Positions 9,070 to 18,026 of a stretch of DNA of 64,000 nt are shown here, one piece after another. The notes beneath the pieces are model-generated. The model did no database searches. It had not been told where the DNA came from and saw nothing but the letters and a program-made list of their open reading frames with translations. The DNA lies in NCBI RefSeq assembly GCF_036346855.1, contig NZ_CP107841.1, forward strand, positions 6,948,001 to 7,012,000. The letters are read 5' to 3'. Made by a program: the position numbers and the translations under genes. This stretch comes from Streptomyces europaeiscabiei (GTDB lineage Bacteria > Actinomycetota > Actinomycetes > Streptomycetales > Streptomycetaceae). The stretch's first letter is position 1. Each line of letters starts with the position of its first letter.

Positions 9070-12015
9070 TTGGCTTTCCAGATGCCGGACCGCGGCGGAG
9101 GCCCGACGGGGCCGCGGATCAGAGTGGGCCGACCGTCCCGACGTGTCCGGACGCTGCTCATGACCTTGGGCGTCCTTGCCGTCCTCGGCATGGCGTTCGT
9201 CATGTTCGCGGGATTCTGGACGGACTGGCTCTGGTACCGGTCGGTGAGGTATTCGTCCGTCTTCACCACCACACTCTGGACGAAGATCGGGCTCTTCTTC
9301 GTCTTCGGTCTGCTCATGTCGGCCTCGGTCGGATTCAACATCTGGCTGGCGCACCGGCTGCGGCCACCGCTGAGCGCCATGTCGATGGAGCAGCAGAGCC
9401 TCGACAGGTACCGCATGGGCATCGCGCCCTACAAGAAGTGGCTGCTCCTCGGGATCACCTCCCTGGTGGGCCTCATCGCCGGCGCCTCCGCCTCCGGGCA
9501 GTGGCGCACCTGGCTGATGTGGGTCAACGGAGTGTCGTTCGGCCAGAAGGACCCCCAGTTCGGTCTGGACGTCTCCTTCTATGCCTTCGACCTGCCCTGG
9601 TACCGCTTCCTGCTCGGCTTCGGCTTCGCCGCCGCCGTGCTCTCGGTGATCGCCGCCGCGCTCACGCACTACCTGTACGGCGGCCTCAGGGTCACCTCCC
9701 CGGGCGCGCGTGCCACGGCAGCGGCCACCGGGCACCTGTCGGTGCTCCTGGGTATCTTCGTCACCCTGAAGGCGGTCGCGTACTGGCTCGACCGGTACGG
9801 GCTCGCGGTGAAGTCCAGCGACTTCAAGGCGACGGGCAACTGGACGGGCCTCAGGTACGTCGACGCGAACGCGTACCTGCCGGCCAAGACGATCCTGTTC
9901 TGCATCGCCGCCATCTGCGCGCTGCTGTTCTTCGCCACCATCTGGCGGCGCACCTGGCAGCTGCCCGTCATCGGCTTCGGCCTGATGGTGCTCTCCGCGA
10001 TCCTCATCGGCGGGCTGTACCCGGCGATCGTCCAGAAGTTCCAGGTCCAGCCGAACGAGCAGGCCAAGGAAGCGCCGTACGTCGAGAAGAACCTCTCGGC
10101 GACCCGGCAGGCCTACGGCATCGACGGGACCGAGGTCGAGGAGTACTCCGGTGTGAGCGACACCACGGACAAGGCCAAGCTCCGTGCCGACGCCGACACC
10201 ACGGCGAGCATCCGCATGCTCGACCCGAACATCGTCTCGCCGACGTTCCAGCAGCTCCAGCAGATGAGGAACTACTACGCGTTCCCCACGAACCTGGACG
10301 TCGACCGGTACGCCAACGAGGACGGTGCGGAGCAGGACACCGTCATCGGCCTGCGCGAGCTGAACCTCGCCGGCATCCCGAAGAACAACTGGATCAACGA
10401 CCACTTCCGCTACACCCACGGCTACGGCGTGGTCGCGGCCAAGGGCACCGAGGCCACCTCCGGCGGCCGTCCGGTGTTCACGGAGTCCGACCTGCCGTCC
10501 AAGGGCGACCTCGGCAAGTACCAGCAGCGGGTCTACTACGGCGAGAAGACCACCCAGTACTCGATCGTCGGCGGTCCCCAGGACGAGATCGACTACTCCG
10601 ACGACAGCGGTGAGAAGACCACCAGCTACAAGGGCAACAGCGGGATCAACCTCTCCAGCCCGGTCAACCGGGCCGCATACGCGGTGGCGTTCAACGAGCC
10701 GCAGATCCTCTACTCCGGTGCCATCGGCGAGGGTTCGCGGATCCTGTACAACCGCACGCCCAAGGAGCGCGTCGAGGCGGTCGCCCCCTGGCTGACCATC
10801 GACGGCGACGCCTACCCGGCCGTCGTCGACGGGAAGATCCAGTGGATCGTCGACGCGTACACCACCACCAACGGCTACCCGTACGCCTCCCGCACCACCC
10901 TGGGCGACACGACGGCCGACTCGCTGACCGCGGACAACAGCCAGCGGGCGGTGGTGGCCCAGCAGAACCAGGTCAACTACATCCGCAACTCGGTGAAGGC
11001 GACCGTCGACGCGTACACCGGCGAGGTCAAGCTCTTCCAGTGGGACACCCAGGACCCGGTCCTGAAGACCTGGATGAAGGCGTTCCCGGGCACGGTGGAG
11101 CCGAAGGAGGACATCTCCGACTCGCTCCTGGCCCATCTGCGGTACCCGCAGGACCTCTTCAAGGTCCAGCGCGAGCTGTTGACCCGCTACCACGTGAAGG
11201 ACGCCGAGACGTTCCTCAGCGGCAGCGAGGTGTGGCAGGTCCCGGACGACCCGACCAACACCTCGGGCAACGCGGTGCCGCCGTACTACCTGAGCATGAA
11301 GCTGCCGGGCCAGACGGAACAAGCGTTCTCGCTGACCACCACGCTCACGCCGAACGGCCGGGACAACCTCAGCGCCTTCGTGTCGGTCAACGCCGAGGCG
11401 GGCACCGAGGACTACGGCAAGATCAGAATTCTGAAACTGCCGACCAGTGAACCGATTGACGGACCGAAACAGGTCCAGAGCCAGTTCAACTCCGAACAGG
11501 ACATCGCCGAGACCATCAGCCTCCTCAAGAGAGGTGACTCGCAGGTCGAGTACGGCAACCTCCTGACGGTCCCGCTCGACGGCGGACTGCTCTACGTGGA
11601 GCCGGTCTATGTGCGAGGCGGCGGGCTCAAGTACCCGCTGCTGCGCAAGGTCCTGGTCACCTACGGCGGCAACACGGCCTTCGAGGACACGCTCGACGCC
11701 GCGCTCAACAAGGTGTTCGAGACCGAGGGTTCGCCCACCGAGCCACCCGTGGACGACGGCGACGAGGGCACCGACGAGCCGCCGCCGTCCGGCGATCCGA
11801 CCGTCCAACAGGCCCTGGAGGAAGCCCAGAAGGCGTTCGACGAGGGCCAGCAGGCGCTCAAGGACGGCGACTGGGAGAAGTACGGCCGCGCCCAACAGGA
11901 CCTGGAAGACGCGCTGAAGCGGGCCGAGGACGCACAGTCCAAGACCGACGGGACCGGCGGCAGCGGCAGTGGGAACAGCGACCAGAGCGACGACGGAGGC
12001 TCCGGAAACGGCTGA
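9070..12015 (+). CDS. UPF0182 family membrane protein
   Basis: A 981-residue integral membrane protein. Roughly seven hydrophobic helices occupy the first ~330 residues (starting [20 protein letters not shown]), followed by a large extracytoplasmic domain and an acidic tail with a Glu/Lys/Gln-rich helical stretch ([20 protein letters not shown]) before a Gly/Ser end. The TTG at 9070 is preferred because GAGG (9058-9061) lies 8 nt upstream and the protein then begins with the conserved [11 protein letters not shown] 9061 has no spacing. Physiological role unknown. Confidence 0.9.
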   Translation: MAFQMPDRGGGPTGPRIRVGRPSRRVRTLLMTLGVLAVLGMAFVMFAGFWTDWLWYRSVRYSSVFTTTLWTKIGLFFVFGLLMSASVGFNIWLAHRLRPPLSAMSMEQQSLDRYRMGIAPYKKWLLLGITSLVGLIAGASASGQWRTWLMWVNGVSFGQKDPQFGLDVSFYAFDLPWYRFLLGFGFAAAVLSVIAAALTHYLYGGLRVTSPGARATAAATGHLSVLLGIFVTLKAVAYWLDRYGLAVKSSDFKATGNWTGLRYVDANAYLPAKTILFCIAAICALLFFATIWRRTWQLPVIGFGLMVLSAILIGGLYPAIVQKFQVQPNEQAKEAPYVEKNLSATRQAYGIDGTEVEEYSGVSDTTDKAKLRADADTTASIRMLDPNIVSPTFQQLQQMRNYYAFPTNLDVDRYANEDGAEQDTVIGLRELNLAGIPKNNWINDHFRYTHGYGVVAAKGTEATSGGRPVFTESDLPSKGDLGKYQQRVYYGEKTTQYSIVGGPQDEIDYSDDSGEKTTSYKGNSGINLSSPVNRAAYAVAFNEPQILYSGAIGEGSRILYNRTPKERVEAVAPWLTIDGDAYPAVVDGKIQWIVDAYTTTNGYPYASRTTLGDTTADSLTADNSQRAVVAQQNQVNYIRNSVKATVDAYTGEVKLFQWDTQDPVLKTWMKAFPGTVEPKEDISDSLLAHLRYPQDLFKVQRELLTRYHVKDAETFLSGSEVWQVPDDPTNTSGNAVPPYYLSMKLPGQTEQAFSLTTTLTPNGRDNLSAFVSVNAEAGTEDYGKIRILKLPTSEPIDGPKQVQSQFNSEQDIAETISLLKRGDSQVEYGNLLTVPLDGGLLYVEPVYVRGGGLKYPLLRKVLVTYGGNTAFEDTLDAALNKVFETEGSPTEPPVDDGDEGTDEPPPSGDPTVQQALEEAQKAFDEGQQALKDGDWEKYGRAQQDLEDALKRAEDAQSKTDGTGGSGSGNSDQSDDGGSGNG

Positions 12016-12021
12016 TGCAAA

Positions 12022-12072
12022 GCTCCACCCCGCACCGTGGTACGGTTGCAACGCAACGGCGCGGGGTGGAGC
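12022..12072 (+). other. Inverted repeat complementary to the tRNA-fMet 5' end
   Basis: GCTCCACCCCGC at 12022-12033 is a perfect complement of GCGGGGTGGAGC at 12061-12072, inside the tRNA. It starts 7 nt after the UPF0182 stop codon. It may act as a read-through attenuator or be a relic of a tRNA fragment. The second tRNA copy has no such element. Confidence 0.6.
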
Positions 12073-12133
12073 AGCTCGGTAGCTCGCTGGGCTCATAACC
12101 CAGAGGTCGCAGGTTCAAATCCTGTCCCCGCTA
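12060..12133 (+). tRNA. Initiator tRNA-Met (CAT), copy 1
   Basis: A 74-nt cloverleaf. The acceptor stem CGCGGGG/CCCCGCT leaves position 1 (C) facing a T at 72, unpaired as initiators require. The anticodon stem CTGGG/CCCAG has the three consecutive G-C pairs of initiator tRNAs around loop CTCATAA, anticodon CAT. The T loop GGTTCAAATCC is standard. CCA is not encoded. A strong hairpin follows. Confidence 0.95.
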
Positions 12134-12141
12134 CTGAAGTT

Positions 12142-12175
12142 GAAGGCCCGGATCCTCTAAAGGATCCGGGCCTTC
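12142..12175 (+). terminator. Terminator after tRNA-fMet copy 1
   Basis: A perfect 15-bp stem (GAAGGCCCGGATCCT, 12142-12156, against 12161-12175) with a 4-nt CTAA loop, 8 nt after the tRNA. Confidence 0.85.
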
Positions 12176-12304
12176 GACGTGTTGTCGGGAGCAGCTGGGA
12201 AATCTGTGTTTGACTTGTCGCTCTGTGGGCATGTCGACAAAACGCTGTAGTGACCTCAATGGCTGCGGTATACCAGGTGTACCCAGGTTGCAGGTGGTGC
12301 GACG

Positions 12305-14290
12305 ATGGACGTTATGGGGGACAAGGCAACTCTGTTGGAGACAGGGCGGTTTGCGCAGCCTGCCGACTTTGTGCTGCCCGCCGGGTCCGCTTCGTCGGCC
12401 GAGTCCGTGCAGGCGGCGGACGAGGACGAGGCGGGGGGCGCCGTAGAGGAGGCGCGTCAGCGGCTCGCCGCCGAAGCCGGAGACGCCGAGGCGATGAGCG
12501 TCCTCGGGGCCATGCTGCTGCGCCGCGGCGACCTCGACGCAGCCGAGCCCCATCTGCGGGGCGCCACCGCCGCGGGGGACCGCGCGGCCGCCAACAACCT
12601 CGGTGTCCTGCTGCATCAGCGCGGGTACGCGGACGAGGCCGCCAGCTGGTGGCGGATCGCGGCCGTAGCAGGTTCCGCCGCGGCCGCGCACGCGCTCGGC
12701 CGGCACCACCGTGAGCGCGGCGACGAACCGGCCGCCGAGTACTGGCTGCGCCAGTCCGCCGAGCAGGGGCACGCCTTGGGTGCGTACGCCCTCGCCGACC
12801 TGCTGGAGCACCGCAGTGACGCCTCCGCCGAGCGGTGGATGCGGGTCGCCGCCGAGCGTGGGCACCGTGAGGCCGCGTACCGGCTCGCGCGGGCGCTCGG
12901 CGAACTCGCCGAGCAGGAGGAGCGCGCGGCCGTGCGCGAGGGGCGCAGAATCGCGCGCGCGGCGTTCGAGATCGGAAGCGCGAGCCGTGAGGCCTCCCGC
13001 GAGGGCCGTCCCGTCGTACGGGAAGGTCGTGCCGCCGCGCGGGTGGGGGAGCCCGGCGTCGACAACGGTGTCGGGGGAGCCGCCGCCGAGGAGGCCGAGC
13101 AGTGGTACCGCCAGGCCGCCGCGCGCGGCCACCGTCGGGCCGCCCTGCACCTCGGGGCGATCCTGGAGCGGCGCGGCGAGCTCAAGGAGGCCGGCCGCTG
13201 GTACCTGACCTCCGCCAAGGACGGCGAGCCGCGCGCCGCGTGCGCGCTCGGGTTCCTGCTGCGGGACGCGGGCGACACCGAGAGCGCGGCCGTGTGGTGG
13301 CTGCGGGCAGCCCAGGACGGCGACGGCAACGCCGCCAACGCCCTGGGCGCGCTGCACGCCGAGCGTGGTGAGACGCAGACCGCCGAGCGGTGGTACCGGG
13401 CCGCGATGGACGCCGGTGATGTCAACGGGGCGTACAACCTCGGGCTGCTCTGCGCCGAGCAGGGGCGGACCGCTCAGGCCGAGCAGTGGTACCGGCGGGC
13501 CGCGTACGCCGGACACCGGGAGGCGGCGAACGCGCTGGCCATCCTGCTGCTGCAGGTCGGTGACGCGTCCGGGGCCGAGCCGTGGTTCTCCAAGGCCGCG
13601 GAGGCCGGCAGCGTGGACGCAGCCTTCAACCTGGGCATCCTGTTCGCCGGACGGGGCGACGACGTGAAGGCGCTCGTCTGGTACGAGCGGGCGGCAGCCG
13701 CCGGGCACACCGAGGCGGCGCTCCAGGTCGCCATCGCGCGGCTGCGGGACGGCGACGAGCGGGCCGCCGAGCGGCATCTTCGGTGTGCCGCCGGCGGGGG
13801 CAGCGCGGAGGCCGCGTACCGGCTGGCCGCGGTGCTCGACGCGCGTCGGCCGCCCGCGCCCGCACATGAGCTGGGGGAGCCGGTGCGGGAGAAGAACGAG
13901 TGCGAGGAGTGGTACGAGAGGGCCGCGTCGCAGGGGCATCGGCGGGCGCAGGTGCGGGTCGGGATGCTGGCCGCGGGGCGGGGGGACGTCGTGGAGGCGG
14001 CGCGGTGGTACCGGGTCGCGGCGGAGTCCGGGTCGCGGAACGGGGCGTTCAATCTGGGGCTCCTGCTCGCCCGTGAGGGGAGTGAGCCGGAGGCCGCGTT
14101 GTGGTGGGCTCGGGCCGCCGACGCGGGGCATGGGCGGGCGGCGTTGCGGCTTGCGCTCGTCTACGCGCGTCGGGGTGAGCTGGTGGAGGGGAAGCGGTGG
14201 GCCGACCGGGCCGTCGCGCTCGGGCCGGCGGAGGTCGCGGAGCGGGCCGCGCGGTTGCGGGATGCGTTGCGGGACGAGATGTCGGCGTAG
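12305..14290 (+). CDS. Sel1/TPR-repeat protein
   Basis: A 661-residue protein built almost wholly of ~36-residue Sel1-like repeats (pattern A..LG..L..RG....A..WY..AA..G), running from about residue 50 to the end and broken by an Arg/Glu-rich spacer near residues 200-255. Such solenoids are protein-binding scaffolds; no enzyme domain or secretion signal is seen, so it should be cytoplasmic. The ATG at 12305 (MDVMGDK) is used; a second ATG at 12314 is equally possible. It is monocistronic, between two initiator tRNA genes. Partner unknown. Confidence 0.85.
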   Translation: MDVMGDKATLLETGRFAQPADFVLPAGSASSAESVQAADEDEAGGAVEEARQRLAAEAGDAEAMSVLGAMLLRRGDLDAAEPHLRGATAAGDRAAANNLGVLLHQRGYADEAASWWRIAAVAGSAAAAHALGRHHRERGDEPAAEYWLRQSAEQGHALGAYALADLLEHRSDASAERWMRVAAERGHREAAYRLARALGELAEQEERAAVREGRRIARAAFEIGSASREASREGRPVVREGRAAARVGEPGVDNGVGGAAAEEAEQWYRQAAARGHRRAALHLGAILERRGELKEAGRWYLTSAKDGEPRAACALGFLLRDAGDTESAAVWWLRAAQDGDGNAANALGALHAERGETQTAERWYRAAMDAGDVNGAYNLGLLCAEQGRTAQAEQWYRRAAYAGHREAANALAILLLQVGDASGAEPWFSKAAEAGSVDAAFNLGILFAGRGDDVKALVWYERAAAAGHTEAALQVAIARLRDGDERAAERHLRCAAGGGSAEAAYRLAAVLDARRPPAPAHELGEPVREKNECEEWYERAASQGHRRAQVRVGMLAAGRGDVVEAARWYRVAAESGSRNGAFNLGLLLAREGSEPEAALWWARAADAGHGRAALRLALVYARRGELVEGKRWADRAVALGPAEVAERAARLRDALRDEMSA

Positions 14291-14367
14291 CCGTTCTCGG
14301 CCGGGGCGGCTGTGCGGGCCGGTGGCGTGACGGTGCCCCGGGGGCGGTGCTGTGCGGGATGGGTGTC

Positions 14368-14433
14368 GCTCACCGGCGCTCACCGGGTGCCGTCGCGCCT
14401 CCCGTGGCGCCCACGGCGACACGACTGCGCGCA
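14368..14433. repeat. Degenerate dispersed intergenic repeat
   Basis: GC-rich palindromic sequence containing CTCACCGGGTGCCGTCGCGC and a CACGGCGACACGACTGCGCGC end. It resembles the better-preserved copy at 16959-17026. Non-coding on both strands as far as I can tell. Confidence 0.45.
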
Positions 14434-14525
14434 CCGTGGCAGATGGGCGCGCGCCTGCCGCGGCCGGGCCGCTCTCAAGGGATTTGCGCTGGTCGGTGGC
14501 CGTGACGTAGTGTTCAGTCTGTCGA

Positions 14526-14599
14526 CGCGGGGTGGAGCAGCTCGGTAGCTCGCTGGGCTCATAACCCAGAGGTCGCAGGTTCAAATCCTGTCCCCGCTA
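14526..14599 (+). tRNA. Initiator tRNA-Met (CAT), copy 2
   Basis: Identical in all 74 nt to the copy at 12060 and followed by the same CTGAAG before the two loci diverge. C1 facing T72, three G-C pairs in the anticodon stem and anticodon CAT mark it as initiator. No encoded CCA. Confidence 0.95.
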
Positions 14600-14605
14600 C
14601 TGAAG

Positions 14606-14644
14606 ACCTAGGGCCCGGAACCGATCAGGTTCCGGGCCCTAGGT
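14606..14644 (+). terminator. Terminator after tRNA-fMet copy 2
   Basis: A perfect 17-bp stem (ACCTAGGGCCCGGAACC at 14606-14622 against 14628-14644) with a 5-nt loop. Different sequence from the terminator of copy 1. Confidence 0.85.
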
Positions 14645-14691
14645 GTATCGCTGTGGCGATGTGTCGATCAGTTGTCATGGCGGGCAGAGAG

Positions 14692-14722
14692 AAGCCCCCG
14701 GCGGTTCTGCTGCCGGGGGCTC
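14692..14722 (-). terminator. Terminator of the Fur-family gene
   Basis: AGCCCCCGGC / GCCGGGGGCT hairpin about 20 nt downstream of the Fur-family stop codon. Confidence 0.75.
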
Positions 14723-14740
14723 TGTCGTGTGTCGGTGGGG

Positions 14741-15157
14741 CTATGCCGTCGTGCAGGTCGGGCAGACACCTCGGTAGGTGACCTCCACGTCCGAGACGGT
14801 GAAGCCGAAGCGCTCGGAGGAGGGCAGGTCGGCGAGAGGGTTCCCGGTGGGGTGGACGTCCCGGATCGTGCCGCACCGGGCGCAGACCAGGTGGTGGTGC
14901 GGGCGGTGCGCGTTGGGGTCGTACCGCTTGGCCCGCTTGTCCGTGGCCACCTCGAGCACCTCGCCGAGGACGACCAGTTCACCCAGGGTGTTGTAGACGG
15001 TCGCCCGGGAGATCTCGGGCAGCTTGGCGACAGCGCGTGTGTGCACCTCGTCGGCCGTCAGATGGACGTGTTCGCCGTCGAGGACCTCGGCCACGACGCG
15101 CCGCTGCGCGGTCATACGCCATCCGCGTCCGCGCAGCCGCTCCAGAAGGTCACTCAT
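14741..15157 (-). CDS. Fur-family metalloregulator
   Basis: A 138-residue Fur/PerR-type repressor. The winged helix is about residues 5-80 (MTAQRRVVAEVL, ISRATVYNTLGELV), followed by a dimer domain with the metal-binding HRPHHHLVCARCG and the distal CPTC, giving two CxxC pairs for structural zinc. Whether it senses iron, zinc or peroxide cannot be decided from sequence. The ATG is at 15157. A candidate operator (15224-15238) lies 67 bp upstream, suggesting autoregulation; no metal-transport gene is adjacent. Confidence 0.9.
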   Translation of the reverse strand: MSDLLERLRGRGWRMTAQRRVVAEVLDGEHVHLTADEVHTRAVAKLPEISRATVYNTLGELVVLGEVLEVATDKRAKRYDPNAHRPHHHLVCARCGTIRDVHPTGNPLADLPSSERFGFTVSDVEVTYRGVCPTCTTA

Positions 15158-15223
15158 ACCGGTCAGCGTAACAGCATGAGAGAACAGATCCCGAACAGAT
15201 GTGACTTTAGAAGATGGATTGAC

Positions 15224-15238
15224 TTGGATTTAGTCCAA
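15224..15238. promoter_or_regulatory. Candidate Fur-family operator
   Basis: TTGGATTTAGTCCAA is a perfect 5-bp inverted repeat with a 5-bp spacer in the upstream region of the Fur-type gene. It has the size and AT-rich centre of Fur/PerR half-site pairs. Binding is inferred only. Confidence 0.4.
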
Positions 15239-15356
15239 TGTGGGATCGGGCGTGATCGGTGGAGGCTTTCGATCGGTCAAGGCCTCGGCAGGCGCCTGGA
15301 GGCCGCCGTCCAGGCCCTGTGTGGCTGACCGGGGTTGGACCGCTTGTCGTCGAGGG

Positions 15357-15389
15357 CGGGCCGGGATCTCGTTGGAGGTTCCCGGCCCG
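15357..15389 (-). terminator. Terminator of the CBS-domain gene
   Basis: CGGGCCGGGA (15357-15366) pairs with TCCCGGCCCG (15380-15389), starting 20 nt after the stop of the CBS gene on the minus strand. Confidence 0.75.
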
Positions 15390-15408
15390 TTCGTGTGTTC
15401 GGGGTCGG

Positions 15409-15801
15409 CTAGGCCGTCGCGTGCTGTCGGGCCGGGGTCCAGCAGCGGATGATGTCACGGACCGAGACGATGCCTATGGGGGCGCCCTGGTCGAGGACGA
15501 TCAGGTGGCGGAAACCGCCGTGGGTCATCGCGCGGGCCGCTTCCTCCAAGGTCCAGGACGGCGTGGCGAACACGACGTCGGTGGTGGTGTGGGCGTGGGC
15601 CCGCTCGGCGTCGGGGCTCTGGCCCAGGCCGACGGAGTTGAGGACGTCGCGTTCGGTCAGTATCCCGAGTCCGCCGGCGTCCGGGTCGAGGACCACGGCC
15701 GCGCCGATCCGGCGGGCCGACATCAGGGCGGCGGCCTGCCGGAGGGTGTGATCGGGGCCGATGGTCAGGACCACTGTGCTCATGGCGTCGCGGACGAGCA
15801 T
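15409..15801 (-). CDS. CBS-domain pair protein
   Basis: A 130-residue protein consisting of two CBS motifs (about residues 1-60 and 70-125; VRDAMSTVVLTIGPDHTL, GILTERDVL, GIVSVRDII). Stand-alone CBS pairs bind adenosyl nucleotides and regulate partners. An AGGAGG ribosome site precedes the ATG with good spacing. It has its own terminator and lies between the Fur-type gene and hisN on the same strand. The partner is not evident. Confidence 0.88.
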   Translation of the reverse strand: MLVRDAMSTVVLTIGPDHTLRQAAALMSARRIGAAVVLDPDAGGLGILTERDVLNSVGLGQSPDAERAHAHTTTDVVFATPSWTLEEAARAMTHGGFRHLIVLDQGAPIGIVSVRDIIRCWTPARQHATA

Positions 15802-16033
15802 GGAGTTCAGCCACCTCCTAGGGAATCCCGGCGAACGGATAGTTCAGGGATTCACAAGTTCACAAGTGGGGGGACTCTCAATGTGACAGGTAAAGCGGAG
15901 GTCAACAAGGGGGCGTGCGTGGTCAGTTCGGGGCGCCCTGGGATCACTCCGGGGTCCTGAACGCATCTGAAGGGGACGGGAGGTGACGGGAGGAGAGGAG
16001 GCGGGAGGAGGCGGAAGGAGACGGCGTGGCCGG

Positions 16034-16834
16034 TCAGTAGCGCTGATTCAGGTAGCCCAGCAACTCGTCGTGGAGCAGGCCGTTCGAGGCCGCCGCGTTG
16101 CCGCTGTGCGGGCCGGGGCGTCCGTCGAGTCCGGTGAAACTGCCGCCCGACTCGGTGACGATGATCGCGTTGGCGGCCATGTCCCAGAGGGAGAGCTCGG
16201 GCTCGGCGCAGATGTCCAGGGAGCCCTCGGCGACCATCATGTACGGCCAGAAGTCGCCGTACGCGCGTGTGCGCCACACCTCGCGGGTCAGGTCCAGGAA
16301 GCCGTTGAGGCTGCCGCGCTCCTCCCAGCCGCCGAGGGAGGAGTACGCGAAGGAGGCGTCCGACAACTCGGCGACGCCGGAGACGCGCAGGCGGGAGGCC
16401 GAGCTGAGGCTGCGGCCGGTGAAGGCGCCATGACCCTTCGCCGCCCACCAGCGGCGGCCCAGGGCGGGGGCGGAGACGACACCGACGACGGGCTGGTAGC
16501 CGCCCTCTGCCGCCTCCATCAGGGAGATCAGGGTGGCCCAGACGGGAACGCCCCGGACGTAGTTCTTGGTGCCGTCGATCGGGTCGACGACCCAGCGGCG
16601 GGGGCCGGTGCCGGCGAGGCCGAACTCCTCGCCGAGGATCGCGTCCCGGGGGCGCGCGCGCTGGAGTTGGCCGCGGATGAGTTCCTCGGCGGCCTTGTCC
16701 GCTTCGCTCACCGGGGTCATGTCCGGCTTCGTCTCGACCTTGAGGTCGAGGGCCTTGAAGCGGGCCATGGTGGTCGCGTCGGCGGCGTCCGCGAGGACGT
16801 GGGCGAAGCGGAGGTCGTCGAGGTAGTCGGCCAT
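16034..16834 (-). CDS. hisN: Histidinol-phosphatase HisN, inositol-monophosphatase fold
   Basis: A 266-residue IMPase-family enzyme. Metal-binding motifs are intact: ILGEEFG, VVDPIDGTKNYVRG and LSLWDMAANAIIV. The family includes inositol monophosphatases, but the S. coelicolor gene in this position is known as the histidinol-phosphate phosphatase of histidine biosynthesis (L-histidinol phosphate to histidinol plus Pi), which supports the name. The ATG at 16834 (MADYLDDL) is chosen; no good ribosome site is visible just upstream. Cytoplasmic, apparently monocistronic. Confidence 0.85.
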   Translation of the reverse strand: MADYLDDLRFAHVLADAADATTMARFKALDLKVETKPDMTPVSEADKAAEELIRGQLQRARPRDAILGEEFGLAGTGPRRWVVDPIDGTKNYVRGVPVWATLISLMEAAEGGYQPVVGVVSAPALGRRWWAAKGHGAFTGRSLSSASRLRVSGVAELSDASFAYSSLGGWEERGSLNGFLDLTREVWRTRAYGDFWPYMMVAEGSLDICAEPELSLWDMAANAIIVTESGGSFTGLDGRPGPHSGNAAASNGLLHDELLGYLNQRY

Positions 16835-16958
16835 GTGGCGAACGGTATCTGTCGAGGTCGGTGCGGGGCTACAGGGGGCCGGGGGTCGGTTGGGGGCGCT
16901 GGGGACGGGGCGGGGATCGATGGGCAGCAGGCGGCTTCGGCTGGGCGGGGGCGGGTTT

Positions 16959-17139
16959 CGCCCACCGGCGCTTGCCGGGTGCCGCTGCGCCCACCCGTGC
17001 CGCCCCAGCGGCACGATGGCCCGCAGTCGAGTACGGGCGGGGTCGGCGGGCGATGGCCCGCAGTCGAGTACGGGCGGGGCCGGCAGGCGATGGCCCGCAG
17101 GCGACGGCCCGCAGTCGAGTTACGCGCGGGGCCCGCAGG
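16959..17139. repeat. Dispersed repeat followed by 37-bp tandem repeats
   Basis: This lies in the 529-bp gap between hisN and the TetR gene. A GC-rich repeat-type sequence (16959-17026; CACCGGCGCTTGCCGGGTGC, then GCCGCCCCAGCGGC) runs into tandem 37-bp units at 17014 and 17051, a truncated unit at 17088 and a diverged unit at 17102. The unit begins CGATGGCCCGCAGTCGAGTA. Nothing suggests coding. Confidence 0.75.
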
Positions 17140-17295
17140 TGCGTATGAGGGGCGGCGCGAATGTCCCCAGTGGTCGTGGGCACACGAGTTGTGTCGCGTC
17201 GCTGCGTGGCGTTCGGCCGGGTGGCCGGGCGGGGTGGGGCCGGAGTGTGCCGCGCACATTGGCTGATGTGCGCCCCTGAGAGCCGCCGCGAACCC

Positions 17296-17324
17296 TTGAC
17301 AGTGACTTGATGCGCGTCAAATCT
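17296..17324 (+). promoter_or_regulatory. Promoter and palindromic operator of the TetR gene
   Basis: TTGACA at 17296-17301 is a consensus -35; a weak -10 (AAATCT) lies at 17319-17324. Between them TTGATGCGCGTCAA (17307-17320) is a near-perfect 14-bp palindrome, a typical place for an autorepressing TetR protein to block the promoter. Confidence 0.5.
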
Positions 17325-17363
17325 GAGGGCCAGAGCCGCCCGCTCGCTTTTAGGGAGGCGATG

Positions 17364-17987
17364 ATGCCTGCAGCGCGGGAATCCTTGTTGGACGCCGCTT
17401 ACACGGCGCTGGTGCGTCGGCCGTGGTCCGCCGTGCGCATGGTGGACGTGGCGGCGGTGGCCGGAGTGTCACGTCAGACCTTGTACAACGAGTTCGGCAG
17501 CAAGGAGGGGCTCGCCAGGGCCCTGGTCCGGAGGGCGGCGGACGGCTATCTGGCGGGTGTCGACCGGGCGCTGGCCACCCCCGCGGACACCCGGGACCGG
17601 CTGGCGGCGACCGCCGAGTGGACCGTGGTGGCCTCCCGGAACAATGCACTTGTTCGGGCCATGCTCACCGGCTGCTGGAGCGAGCGCCTGCCCTCGCCGA
17701 CACTCTCGGCGGTGCCCTCGTCCTCCGCCGTGCCCGCGCAGCGCCGCGCGGACGGACCGTTGCCCGCGCCCGCCGACTTCGTGGCCCTGGTGCGCGAGCG
17801 GGCCGTCGCCGTCCTGTCCGCGCCCGGTACCCCGAAGTCGGACACGATGGAGCTGGCCCGCTCCTGCGAACTCACCGTGCGGCTCGCCCTGTCCTGCGTG
17901 GCGGCCCCCCCGGGTGAGGGCGGAGTCACGGATCTCGTGCGCACCGCGCTGCCCCGCCAGCCCAACCGCTCCCTCAACCACCTGTAG
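17364..17987 (+). CDS. TetR family transcriptional regulator
   Basis: A 207-residue TetR-type protein. The N-terminal HTH (MVDVAAVAGVSRQTLYNEFG, about residues 26-45) is standard; the ligand domain is helical with a low-complexity Pro/Ser segment in the middle. The ATG at 17364 is chosen because GGGAGG (17353-17358) has 5-nt spacing; an ATG one codon earlier is too close. It is convergent with an SMR exporter gene 39 bp away, a plausible target. The ligand is unknown. Confidence 0.87.
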   Translation: MPAARESLLDAAYTALVRRPWSAVRMVDVAAVAGVSRQTLYNEFGSKEGLARALVRRAADGYLAGVDRALATPADTRDRLAATAEWTVVASRNNALVRAMLTGCWSERLPSPTLSAVPSSSAVPAQRRADGPLPAPADFVALVRERAVAVLSAPGTPKSDTMELARSCELTVRLALSCVAAPPGEGGVTDLVRTALPRQPNRSLNHL

Positions 17988-18026
17988 ACGACAGGCGACA
18001 CCTGCCGGAGCGGGAACCCGCGCGAA

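Noticed and set aside
8494..12096. A 1200-codon open frame on the minus strand opposite the UPF0182 gene
   Set aside because: It is the antisense shadow of a highly GC-biased gene: low-complexity Val/Arg/Gly/Asp composition, no family motif, and it runs through the tRNA-fMet gene.
15829..15850. GGGAAT followed by GTT near the CBS gene as a sigma-R promoter
   Set aside because: The spacer is 15 bp, not 18, and the orientation is away from the CBS gene.
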